In this document: piece by piece, positions 9,222-16,440 of the stretch
Numbering within the stretch: position 1 is the stretch's first letter
Layout of the letters: the number at the start of each line of letters is the position of its first letter
Source: Oceaniferula flava
GTDB lineage: Bacteria; Verrucomicrobiota; Verrucomicrobiia; Verrucomicrobiales; Akkermansiaceae
Assembly (NCBI RefSeq): GCF_016811075.1
Contig: NZ_JAFBGL010000011.1
Location: 1-64,000 of the forward strand
Direction: 5' to 3'
Length of the DNA: 64,000 bases
Translations under genes and position numbers: made by a program
Notes under the pieces: model-generated
What the model was told of the DNA's origin: nothing
Databases searched by the model: none
What the model saw: only the letters and a program-made list of their open reading frames with translations

Positions 9222-9776
9222 ATGGAGAATATTGAAGCTAACAGCTCTGCCGACGGTGACTTTGTCAACCTGATCGTCACCCACCAGCCTCTGATCCGCG
9301 GCCGCATCATCTCGCTGCTGCCCGGTGTCAGCGAAGTCGACGACATCATCCAGAACGTCAATCTGGTGATCTGGAACAAAAGGGAAAGCTACGCGCCAAA
9401 GACCAACTTCAAAGCCTGGTTGAACTCCATCATCCGCTACGAAATCCTCACCCACTGGAGGACCCAGCAGCGACGCAAGGAGTTCACTTTCCCAGAAGAC
9501 GTCTTCGACCTCCTTCTGGAAGAATCCACCAGCCAGATTGATCAGGACATCATGGACGAGCGGCTTCCCGCGCTGCGTCTCTGCATCTCCACCCTGCGCG
9601 CCGAAGACCGTGCCCTCATCCTCCAGCGCTACGTCCACCCGACGTCAATTGCCGAGCTCTCCCTAAAAACCAACCGCAGCGCCAACAGCCTGCGCGTGGC
9701 CCTGCACCGCATCCGCACCAGCTTGCGCCTCTGCGTGAAAAGGCGTCTCAGCCTGAATGCCGCCACACCCAACTAA
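9222..9776 (+). CDS. ECF-type RNA polymerase sigma factor
   Basis: I start at the ATG at 9222 (184 residues) because the 18 residues before it, from a GTG at 9168, are not sigma-like. Region 2 covers about residues 10-85, with DDIIQNVNLVIWNK and FKAWLNSIIRYEILTHWR. Region 4, near 115-170, contains TSIAELSLKTNRSANSLRVALHRIRTSL, the helix-turn-helix that reads the -35 element. It resembles the Planctomycetes/Verrucomicrobia family of ECF factors. It is followed after 12 bases by a FecR-type membrane protein, its likely anti-sigma partner, and then by two PEP-CTERM genes, its likely local targets. Confidence 0.88.
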   Translation: MENIEANSSADGDFVNLIVTHQPLIRGRIISLLPGVSEVDDIIQNVNLVIWNKRESYAPKTNFKAWLNSIIRYEILTHWRTQQRRKEFTFPEDVFDLLLEESTSQIDQDIMDERLPALRLCISTLRAEDRALILQRYVHPTSIAELSLKTNRSANSLRVALHRIRTSLRLCVKRRLSLNAATPN

Positions 9777-9788
9777 TCTCCCATTTCC

Positions 9789-11225
9789 ATGCCACCGAAC
9801 ACCGACCAGCTGCCTCTCGTGCAGAACCTCACTGAAGATCTCGAGGATCAAAACATTTCCCCGGAACGACTGGAAGAACTCTATACCCTCCTCCGGAACT
9901 CTCCTGAAGCCCGCCAAGTCTATCTGGAAAACATGAGCTTTGCCGCCCTGTTGCAGCACGAGGCTCGTAATTTGGATGCCCAGGACAAACTCCCCCAGAT
10001 ACCTGCCATCGATCGGCGCCAAGAGCGCAAGGCCATGGTGCGGGCATTCTCTCTGGCTGCCGCAGCCATCGTCGCACTGGCAGTGATCGCCCACTTCATC
10101 TTATTGCCCAAACAGCAGCCAGCTTACGCGTCCTACACCCTCTCCCCCGGTGCCAGCTGCACCATCAGCCACGCCTCCTCCACTGAAGACCAGCCTGAGG
10201 CATCCATCACCGCCGGCACCCGGGTGAACCTGAAATCCGGAGGACTCACCGTGAAGATCCCGGGGTCCACCACGGTCTACGTGCACGCACCGGCATCTCT
10301 ACATTTCAAGTCCCTGCACGAAATCGAACTGCACTCCGGCGAACTCTGGGCGCGCTCCGAATCCCCGGAGGGCAAACTAACTATTCTCACAGAGGGATAC
10401 AGCATCGAAGACATCGGCACCCAGTTCGGCGTGCTCCAGCGGCCGAACGCTCCGCTCGAGGTGCACCTGATCGAAGGCGCGGTGAAAATCCACCGCCACA
10501 AGTCCGAGGTGATCACCCTGAAACGACCCAGTGGCGTCTCCTTGGCCAACGCGGAGAAGCCCGACATGATCGACCTCGACTGCGGACCTTTCCCCAACCC
10601 GTTTGAAATCGTGCAAATCGATTTCGGTCCTGAAAACAGTATTTACGAAGTTCGCGATGATGGAACTTATTGGAACGAGCTCGCACGCACCACCACGCCA
10701 AAACGTAGCTGGCACAAGGCATTCTCAAACCATGTCATTAAAAACTCCCGGGGGACCAAAACCGATCTCGGCATCGTGATGACCACCAAAGGGAAGCTCA
10801 AAAACCACAGTGCCTTTGCCCTCGATGACCCCGAACGTGAGTTCGGCGATTCCTTGCTCGATGACTACCTCTACCTGCGAGCCGACGAGCCACAGACCAA
10901 TCAAATTTTTTCCAGTGTCATCCTCACCGGCCTGAAAGCCGATGCCATCTACTCACTTGAAGTCTTTGCCTCCAGCAAGCTCTACCTTCTCGATGGCTCA
11001 CCGGATTATCACGATACAGACCTCCGCGTGCACCACTCCGAGGGCTCGCTGGAAGATCGGAACGAGGCGGGATCTGCCGCCCCCATCGTCTTCAACCAAC
11101 TCAAACCTGTCATCCATGAAAAATACGGCCCCGTGCTGATTCTCGATTGGGGGTGGATCCATAACACCACCGACAAAGAACGTGATTGGGCCCTTTTGAA
11201 TGGTCTGATCCTCACGGAGAAATAA
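9789..11225 (+). CDS. FecR-domain anti-sigma/regulatory membrane protein with C-terminal beta domain
   Basis: The 478-residue product has an N-terminal cytoplasmic part (about 1-82), one membrane helix (about 84-107, AFSLAAAAIVALAVIAHFILL) and a FecR domain at roughly 115-255. The FecR pattern is clear in KSGGLTVKIPGS, ELHSGELWARS and IEDIGTQFGV followed by VHLIEGAVKI. The last 200 residues (from IDFGPENSIYEVRDDGTYWNEL) look like a separate beta-sandwich of unknown ligand. With the sigma factor gene 12 bases upstream, it probably holds that factor at the membrane and releases it on an outside signal. Confidence 0.85.
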   Translation: MPPNTDQLPLVQNLTEDLEDQNISPERLEELYTLLRNSPEARQVYLENMSFAALLQHEARNLDAQDKLPQIPAIDRRQERKAMVRAFSLAAAAIVALAVIAHFILLPKQQPAYASYTLSPGASCTISHASSTEDQPEASITAGTRVNLKSGGLTVKIPGSTTVYVHAPASLHFKSLHEIELHSGELWARSESPEGKLTILTEGYSIEDIGTQFGVLQRPNAPLEVHLIEGAVKIHRHKSEVITLKRPSGVSLANAEKPDMIDLDCGPFPNPFEIVQIDFGPENSIYEVRDDGTYWNELARTTTPKRSWHKAFSNHVIKNSRGTKTDLGIVMTTKGKLKNHSAFALDDPEREFGDSLLDDYLYLRADEPQTNQIFSSVILTGLKADAIYSLEVFASSKLYLLDGSPDYHDTDLRVHHSEGSLEDRNEAGSAAPIVFNQLKPVIHEKYGPVLILDWGWIHNTTDKERDWALLNGLILTEK

Positions 11226-11335
11226 CCGACATCAAACTTCATTCATTTTTATCAATAAACTGAGTAATGATCGAGACATGTCTGGAGTTCATTAGTGCTG
11301 GAAAATGTTAGTCGCGCAGAAATGGCAGCCATGAA

Positions 11336-11364
11336 TGCATGCGGCTCTCCCAGTAGAGCATGCA
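11336..11364 (+). other. Hairpin between the FecR gene and the first PEP-CTERM gene
   Basis: Arms TGCATG-CGG-CTCT and AGAG-CATGCA pair with a 3-base bulge around a 6-base loop (CCCAGT). There is no U-tract, so it is not a classical terminator. It lies in the 5' region of the PEP-CTERM gene starting at 11419 and may be a leader structure. Confidence 0.4.
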
Positions 11365-11418
11365 CGAGCATGACAAATCCCCCCCTCAGCCAAACAAAAA
11401 ACAAACAGTTATACGAAC

Positions 11419-12258
11419 ATGACAACGATCACAAAATCACGCCTAACGACCGCCACTCTATTGTTAGCTGGCAGCATCTCAGCCCATGCTGCTCTAGTCG
11501 GTGAATGGACCTTCGATGAGCAAAGCTTGGCCAACACCGGCACAACAGAATCCGTCCACGATGGCACCTTCGAAGGCGGCACAGCTGCTTATTCAACGAA
11601 CACGCGCAGTGGCAGTGGCTTCTCACTGATCATTACATCACAATCTGATACTCAAGATACGATCGGTGGTGACGTCCTATGGATTAACAACTCTAATTCT
11701 GCCGACGCTGGCTATGTCAGCACCTTTGATGGCACAGCCTTTACCGTTTCCATGTGGGTAGCTTCAACAGACGGAGTTTGGTATAACTGGGATACACTCG
11801 CTGAAAAAGGAAGCGAGGACGGTAACTCCGGCTGGGAAATGCGGGCGCGACTTAACGGGAACCACGGGCTGTATGGCAGCCTCTATCACACCGCTGGAAC
11901 AACTCAGGTTAAAGGATTCGGCCCCGATGGTATTGTGAATGATCTGGTCGATCAAGACTGGCATCTAGTGACAATGTCCTATGATCAAACCGCCACAACA
12001 CTCGCCGTTTATTTCGACGGCGTTGAAGTATCCTCAAACACATCAGCCAGCAGTTTCGATAGTGGTGCTGCACACGATTTGGTTTTCGGTGCACGTGAAG
12101 CAGGTAACCGAGGAGAGAATATTCTCATCGATAGCATTCAATACTACGACACCGCACTTTCATCCTCCGAAGTTGCCTCGCTGGCAGTTCCAGAACCCTC
12201 CTCCAGCGCCCTGCTCGGCCTTGGCGGTATCGCACTCATCCTGCGCCGACGCAAGTAA
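11419..12258 (+). CDS. PEP-CTERM protein with LamG-like domain
   Basis: The 279-residue product has a signal peptide (about 1-24, ending SAHA), a concanavalin A/LamG-like beta-sandwich over most of its length (ALVGEWTFDEQSLANTG, then later DWHLVTMSYDQTATTLAVYFDGVEVS, a typical LamG strand pair), and the C-terminal sorting tag PEPSSSALLGLGGIALIL followed by RRRK. The tag is the signal for an exosortase, which cleaves it at the membrane and passes the protein to the cell surface or matrix. No exosortase gene lies in the window. The gene follows the ECF/FecR pair. Confidence 0.9.
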   Translation: MTTITKSRLTTATLLLAGSISAHAALVGEWTFDEQSLANTGTTESVHDGTFEGGTAAYSTNTRSGSGFSLIITSQSDTQDTIGGDVLWINNSNSADAGYVSTFDGTAFTVSMWVASTDGVWYNWDTLAEKGSEDGNSGWEMRARLNGNHGLYGSLYHTAGTTQVKGFGPDGIVNDLVDQDWHLVTMSYDQTATTLAVYFDGVEVSSNTSASSFDSGAAHDLVFGAREAGNRGENILIDSIQYYDTALSSSEVASLAVPEPSSSALLGLGGIALILRRRK

Positions 12259-12262
12259 TTCC

Positions 12263-12280
12263 CAGCAAGCCCCCTTGCTG
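12263..12280. other. Perfect 7-bp hairpin between two PEP-CTERM genes
   Basis: CAGCAAG, loop CCCC, CTTGCTG, starting 5 bases after the stop of the first PEP-CTERM gene. No run of T follows, so it may protect the 3' end of the upstream message or reduce read-through rather than terminate. Confidence 0.5.
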
Positions 12281-12304
12281 ACAACCACAACAAGCACGAA
12301 CGGT

Positions 12305-13102
12305 ATGAAACATAAAAATCTAACTGCAATCCTCATGGCGAGTGGACTCCTCAGTTCCCCCACCTGGGCAGCCACTTTCTTTTCCAATGACCTCAGCGAG
12401 GAAACTAGCGTGCTCGCAGACTTCACCGAAAATGAAGGGGTCAACGGCACCTGGAGCTACTCGACCACCGCTGTCAACGGCCAAGACGGAACCCTTAACA
12501 CGGTGCTCACCAGCGGAGCCACCCTGACGGCGTCCACCGATGACGATAACGCCCGCAGCTACCTGGCCACCCAGTTCAAGGACTACGCCAATTTCTCCTG
12601 GACGGCACACATCGCGGTGGAAACCGGCAACATCGACCCGAAAAACTGGATCTTCTTCGGCATCGGGCCCGGCATTCCGGACACCACCTACTACAACGAA
12701 CCACGGACCGGAGATGAGGGGATCTTTCTCAATTTCCAATCGGGTGTTTCCGCGCGCAAGGTGAAGGTCACCACCAATACGGGTGCCGTTTTAGAAGATA
12801 CCGGCCTCTGGCGTGGTGACCCGGGTTACGACATTTGGATGCACTACGATCACGTCAACGAGACGATTCAGTTTGAACTGGACGACTGGAATGGCGGTCG
12901 TTTCAGCGATATTGATATCATCACGGACCCCATCTCCACCGTCGGCTGGCTGGAAGGCAGTGACAACATGAGCATCTACTTTGGCGGTAATGGCACCCAG
13001 ACGTTTGGCGATTTCTCCGTCGTGGAAACCGTTCCTGAGCCATCGTCAACGGCCCTGCTCGGCCTTGGCGGGCTCGCACTCATCCTGCGCCGACGCAAGT
13101 AA
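12305..13102 (+). CDS. PEP-CTERM sorted exported protein, beta-rich
   Basis: The frame is open far upstream, but the ATG at 12305 gives a clean signal peptide (MKHKNLTAILMASGLLSSPTWA) and 265 residues. The body looks like a jelly-roll or LamG-like sandwich, with conserved-looking pieces such as FKDYANFSWTAHIAVETGN and LNFQSGVSARKV. The C-terminus is PEPSSTALLGLGGLALIL plus RRRK. The last 51 bases differ from those of the preceding PEP-CTERM gene at only two positions, which suggests recent duplication or gene conversion of the tag. It lies 46 bases after the first PEP-CTERM gene and is followed by a strong terminator. Confidence 0.88.
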   Translation: MKHKNLTAILMASGLLSSPTWAATFFSNDLSEETSVLADFTENEGVNGTWSYSTTAVNGQDGTLNTVLTSGATLTASTDDDNARSYLATQFKDYANFSWTAHIAVETGNIDPKNWIFFGIGPGIPDTTYYNEPRTGDEGIFLNFQSGVSARKVKVTTNTGAVLEDTGLWRGDPGYDIWMHYDHVNETIQFELDDWNGGRFSDIDIITDPISTVGWLEGSDNMSIYFGGNGTQTFGDFSVVETVPEPSSTALLGLGGLALILRRRK

Positions 13103-13141
13103 AACGGTAGCAGGCAAACACTCCAAACCCCACCACTCAGG

Positions 13142-13174
13142 ACGTCACGCTTCACCGCGTGGCGTTCTTTTTTT
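13142..13174 (+). terminator. Intrinsic terminator after the PEP-CTERM pair
   Basis: ACGTCACGC pairs with GCGTGGCGT (one G-T pair) around TTCACC, followed at once by TTC and a run of seven T. It closes the rightward block that begins with the prepilin-like gene. Confidence 0.9.
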
Positions 13175-13191
13175 GCCCGGATCAACCAAGC

Positions 13192-13725
13192 TTAAAGCCC
13201 CCGTGGGTGCCTGACGTAATAACCCTTGGCTCCACGGCGCTGAGGCTTCCAGCGGGGGCCGGTGGAGTTCCAGGTGCCACCGGTGTCAAAGCGCAGACCG
13301 GCGATGACCAGGAAGACGTGGCCTTTTCTCACATAGACCGTCACCCAGTCGCCATAGCCCTTTTTCCCGTAGTCAAAAAATTGTTGGGAGACCAATGGCT
13401 TATCGAGCTTCCCGCCAGCGTTCAAGACGTAGGAGGTGGCACCTGAGCAGTCGTAACCACTGTCGTTGAAACTACGGTGTCCACCGCCGTAGACGTAAGG
13501 TTTGTTGGTCAACGAGTTCGCGGCTGCAATCATCTTCTTGACCTTGCGTGGAGCCCTCGGCGGGGCGGTGGCTAGCCCCTCAGGGCTGATATAGGCTGTC
13601 TTCCCATAATCAAACTTATGGATGATGTGCCGTTCTTTGGCCTTGAGCTGCGAGGAACATGAATTGAGTGAAAATGCCACCAGCGCAGAACAAAGCATCG
13701 TAAGGGGAATGCCTATATTTCTCAT
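13192..13725 (-). CDS. NlpC/P60-family cell wall peptidase, lipoprotein
   Basis: The 177-residue product starts with a lipoprotein signal whose lipobox reads L20-N-S-C23. The NlpC/P60 domain covers about 65-160: KPYVYGGGHRSFNDSGYDCSG supplies the catalytic C93, and RKGHVFLVI supplies H136. Such enzymes cut peptide bonds in peptidoglycan stem peptides. An RW-rich tail (GPRWKPQRRG) follows. The gene converges with the PEP-CTERM block and is divergent from the sulfatase gene at 13811. Confidence 0.85.
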   Translation of the reverse strand: MRNIGIPLTMLCSALVAFSLNSCSSQLKAKERHIIHKFDYGKTAYISPEGLATAPPRAPRKVKKMIAAANSLTNKPYVYGGGHRSFNDSGYDCSGATSYVLNAGGKLDKPLVSQQFFDYGKKGYGDWVTVYVRKGHVFLVIAGLRFDTGGTWNSTGPRWKPQRRGAKGYYVRHPRGL

Positions 13726-13810
13726 GAATATAGTTAACCATGACTAAATAAATAGATCAAATACGAAAATTGCTCATAGCTCCCAAGAGTTCGACCGATA
13801 AGATGAAGGT

Positions 13811-15211
13811 ATGCATCTTCCCCGTTTGCTCATCATCAGTCTCATCCCCCTATCTATCCTTCAGGCGCGGGAGGCCACGGATCGGCCGAATGTGGTGATC
13901 ATCTATCTGGACGACAGCGGCCACGGCGACTACGCCCACAACGGCAACCCGGTTATTGAGACGCCGAACATTTCCAAGCTCGCCAGTCAGGGCACCAGCT
14001 TCACCCAGTTCTACGTCACCTCCCCAGCCTGTAGTGCCTCGCGTTACTCCCTGCTAACCGGTCGCTATCCAGCGCACTCGCAGCTCGGCTCTTGGGTCAT
14101 CGGCCCGGGGACTAAAAGCCACCTGCGCGAGGAAGAAACGACCATCGCCGAAGGCCTCAAGGCGGTGGGGTATGCCACGGGGATGTTTGGCAAATGGCAC
14201 CTCGGCTCGCCCAATAAAAGCAACCAGATGTCGCCAGCCTCCCTGCCGCTGGCCCATGGATTCGATCGGTGGGTCGGCACCAACGTCTCCCACGATTATG
14301 CTAACTCGAAACTCCTGGCATCGGATCCCAAGGGAGAGGACCCCATTCCCGGCTATCGCGAAGTTGCTAGGAATTTGCCATCGGATGTCGAGGCGTCGGA
14401 GTCGCTGACAGGCCGCTACACCGCAGCGGCGGTCGATTTCATCAAGGCGCACAAGAAGCAACCGTTCTTCGCCTACATCGCCCACAACCAGCCGCACCTG
14501 GGACTCTTCGCGAGCGACGAGTTCAAAGGCAAATCGCGGCGGGGTTTGTTAGGTGATGTCATGGCGGAGGTCGACCACTCGGTAGGACAAATCATGGATA
14601 CCCTGAAAGCCGAAGGCATTGAAAAAAACACCCTCATCTTCTTCGCATCGGACAACGGGCCGTGGGTGAAGTTCCGTGATGCCGCTCAACACAAAAAATA
14701 CGGTGAGGCGCGGATGCACGTCGGCTATGCCATGCCTTTCCGCGATGGTAAAGGTTCCTGCTGGGAGGGTGGCCATCGGGTGCCCGGCATCTTCTACTGG
14801 CCGGGGGTCATCCCCGCTCAACGCCAGCTCAACCCAGCCAGCACGCTGGACGTTCTACCCACCATTTTCGCCCTAACAGGATCAAAACATCCACACACTA
14901 AAAAGCTCGATGGACGTGACATCCGCCCTCTCTTAGCGTCGAAGAAATTCCCCGGTCAACTGGCTGAATTTGAATTCTACTACAGCCACTCCCGTAACCA
15001 ACCCATTGCCATCCGTCTTGGCCCATGGAAGCTAATGACTGCCATCCCCTCCCAAACTGGGAACAAATATGGCTTCCAGGCAAGCGATGAAAAACCGCTA
15101 CTCTTCAACGTGGAACAAGACATCAGCGAGCGTATCAACCGCGCTGCCAAACATCCACAGCGAGTGCAGGAGATGTTAGAGAAACTCAAAAAACAACGCG
15201 GCGGACACTAA
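13811..15211 (+). CDS. Secreted type I sulfatase
   Basis: The 466-residue product has a signal peptide ending near residue 20 and a sulfatase fold. The metal-binding aspartates are D34-D35 (IYLDDSGHGD). The formylglycine motif is C74-S-A-S-R78 within SPACSASRYSLLTGRYPAHS; the cysteine is expected to be oxidised by a separate enzyme. GMFGKWHLGSPNKS and FFASDNGPW are further sulfatase motifs. Family members remove sulfate esters from polysaccharides in the periplasm or outside. It is monocistronic, ending 17 bases from a convergent channel gene. Confidence 0.92.
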   Translation: MHLPRLLIISLIPLSILQAREATDRPNVVIIYLDDSGHGDYAHNGNPVIETPNISKLASQGTSFTQFYVTSPACSASRYSLLTGRYPAHSQLGSWVIGPGTKSHLREEETTIAEGLKAVGYATGMFGKWHLGSPNKSNQMSPASLPLAHGFDRWVGTNVSHDYANSKLLASDPKGEDPIPGYREVARNLPSDVEASESLTGRYTAAAVDFIKAHKKQPFFAYIAHNQPHLGLFASDEFKGKSRRGLLGDVMAEVDHSVGQIMDTLKAEGIEKNTLIFFASDNGPWVKFRDAAQHKKYGEARMHVGYAMPFRDGKGSCWEGGHRVPGIFYWPGVIPAQRQLNPASTLDVLPTIFALTGSKHPHTKKLDGRDIRPLLASKKFPGQLAEFEFYYSHSRNQPIAIRLGPWKLMTAIPSQTGNKYGFQASDEKPLLFNVEQDISERINRAAKHPQRVQEMLEKLKKQRGGH

Positions 15212-15228
15212 GTCAGCTTGCCGTTTAC

Positions 15229-16323
15229 TTACTCTTGCAGCGGTGGGAACCACTCCATTTCCACTTCATCGAGGTAGCTAGCCTCTTGCAGACGTAACAT
15301 CTCGATATTCAACAAGGCCGCTCTAGGGTCATCTTTCTTAAACGCAAAACCGTATCCCTGCGGCTGATACTTGAGTGGAGACAGCCTGAATTCCAGATGG
15401 TCTTTCCCTTCCAGATAATAACGTAGCTGTGGGCGATCAAAGACCACGGCATTGACTTTTTTTCGATGTAGCAGCTCCACTGCATCTGAGAGACTCGCGG
15501 CAAAGATCTTCCGACCATCGTGTTTTTCCACAAACTCTTCGCCAGGGCTTCCTTTGATCACCGCAATTCTTTTTCCTGAGATATCCGCAGCGCTTTCAAT
15601 TTTCACTCCAGTCTCGCCAGAGAGAGCAATGGTGCCGGCTAGCCCAGCCAGCAACGAGGTGGCGGACAGCAGGGCGATCACCATCCAGCCACCTAACACA
15701 ATCCGACCCAACACCGTCTTCGGAGCCAGATCACCGTAACCGACCGTGGTCATGGTCACCAAGGCGAGCCAGATTCCATTGCCAAGCCCCTTCACCGGAC
15801 CTCGACTGAACGGGCCGTCGCAGGTCCGCCGTTCCACCACCCATACAAGAAACCCGACCACCGTCAGAATAATCATGAAAATGGACAGGGCGATAAAGAA
15901 GGTCTTACTGAAAAAAGGCTTCACCATGCCCCAGAGAGTGTGGCCCTGGTCGCGTGACAGAATCCCCAGACTGGAGCTGAAATAGGGCTGGGTAAACTCG
16001 AACTTTTCTTGCCGGGCCGAGGTGATGCTCACAGGCCCCACTACCATATCGATCTCGCCTAGCTCGAGCTGATCGAGGGCCTTGCCCACACTGGTAAAGC
16101 CACGGTAATCGTAATCATAGCCAGACTTCACGGCCATTTTTTCCCAGATGTCGATGGACATCCCCTTGTATCCCTGCCCGCCTTCCACAATGAAGGGTTC
16201 ACTCCCGGCGACTCCCACACGCAGCTTTTTCTCTTGAGCTAGCCCCAAGCCACAAAGCACGAACATCAGGAGACAAATAGACGGCAAGAAGCGACGAGAA
16301 GAGGCGATCATAGACAGCAGCAT
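15229..16323 (-). CDS. Ligand-gated potassium channel, ionotropic glutamate receptor (GluR0) type
   Basis: The 364-residue product has a signal peptide (about 1-30) and the first half of a periplasmic binding fold (KLRVGVAGSEPFIV to about 130). Then come a membrane helix (about 142-165), a pore loop with the K+ selectivity filter TVGYGD in MTTVGYGDLAPKT, a second membrane helix (about 212-238) and the second half of the binding fold. A binding domain interrupted by a two-helix pore is the plan of prokaryotic glutamate receptor channels. It should open a K+ path when an amino acid-like ligand binds outside. ATG codons at 16323 and 16311 are both possible starts. Confidence 0.88.
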   Translation of the reverse strand: MLLSMIASSRRFLPSICLLMFVLCGLGLAQEKKLRVGVAGSEPFIVEGGQGYKGMSIDIWEKMAVKSGYDYDYRGFTSVGKALDQLELGEIDMVVGPVSITSARQEKFEFTQPYFSSSLGILSRDQGHTLWGMVKPFFSKTFFIALSIFMIILTVVGFLVWVVERRTCDGPFSRGPVKGLGNGIWLALVTMTTVGYGDLAPKTVLGRIVLGGWMVIALLSATSLLAGLAGTIALSGETGVKIESAADISGKRIAVIKGSPGEEFVEKHDGRKIFAASLSDAVELLHRKKVNAVVFDRPQLRYYLEGKDHLEFRLSPLKYQPQGYGFAFKKDDPRAALLNIEMLRLQEASYLDEVEMEWFPPLQE

Positions 16324-16331
16324 AGCGAATT

Positions 16332-16343
16332 ATCGGATCCGAT
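16332..16343. promoter_or_regulatory. 12-bp perfect palindrome in a divergent promoter region
   Basis: ATCGGATCCGAT lies 8 bases before the start of the channel gene and about 100 bases before the divergent GH2 gene. It could be an operator, but one 12-base palindrome is weak evidence. Confidence 0.3.
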
Positions 16344-16440
16344 TCAATCACGGCATTTTATCTGTATAAAATCGCTGTTCCCCTCCGTTTAGTAGGACTC
16401 ACACCCGGTGCCCTGCGCATCCTGACACACCTCGCAATTT

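Noticed and set aside
11981-12304. N-terminal extension of the second PEP-CTERM gene
   Set aside because: It overlaps the previous gene in another frame and lacks a signal peptide, whereas the ATG at 12305 gives one.
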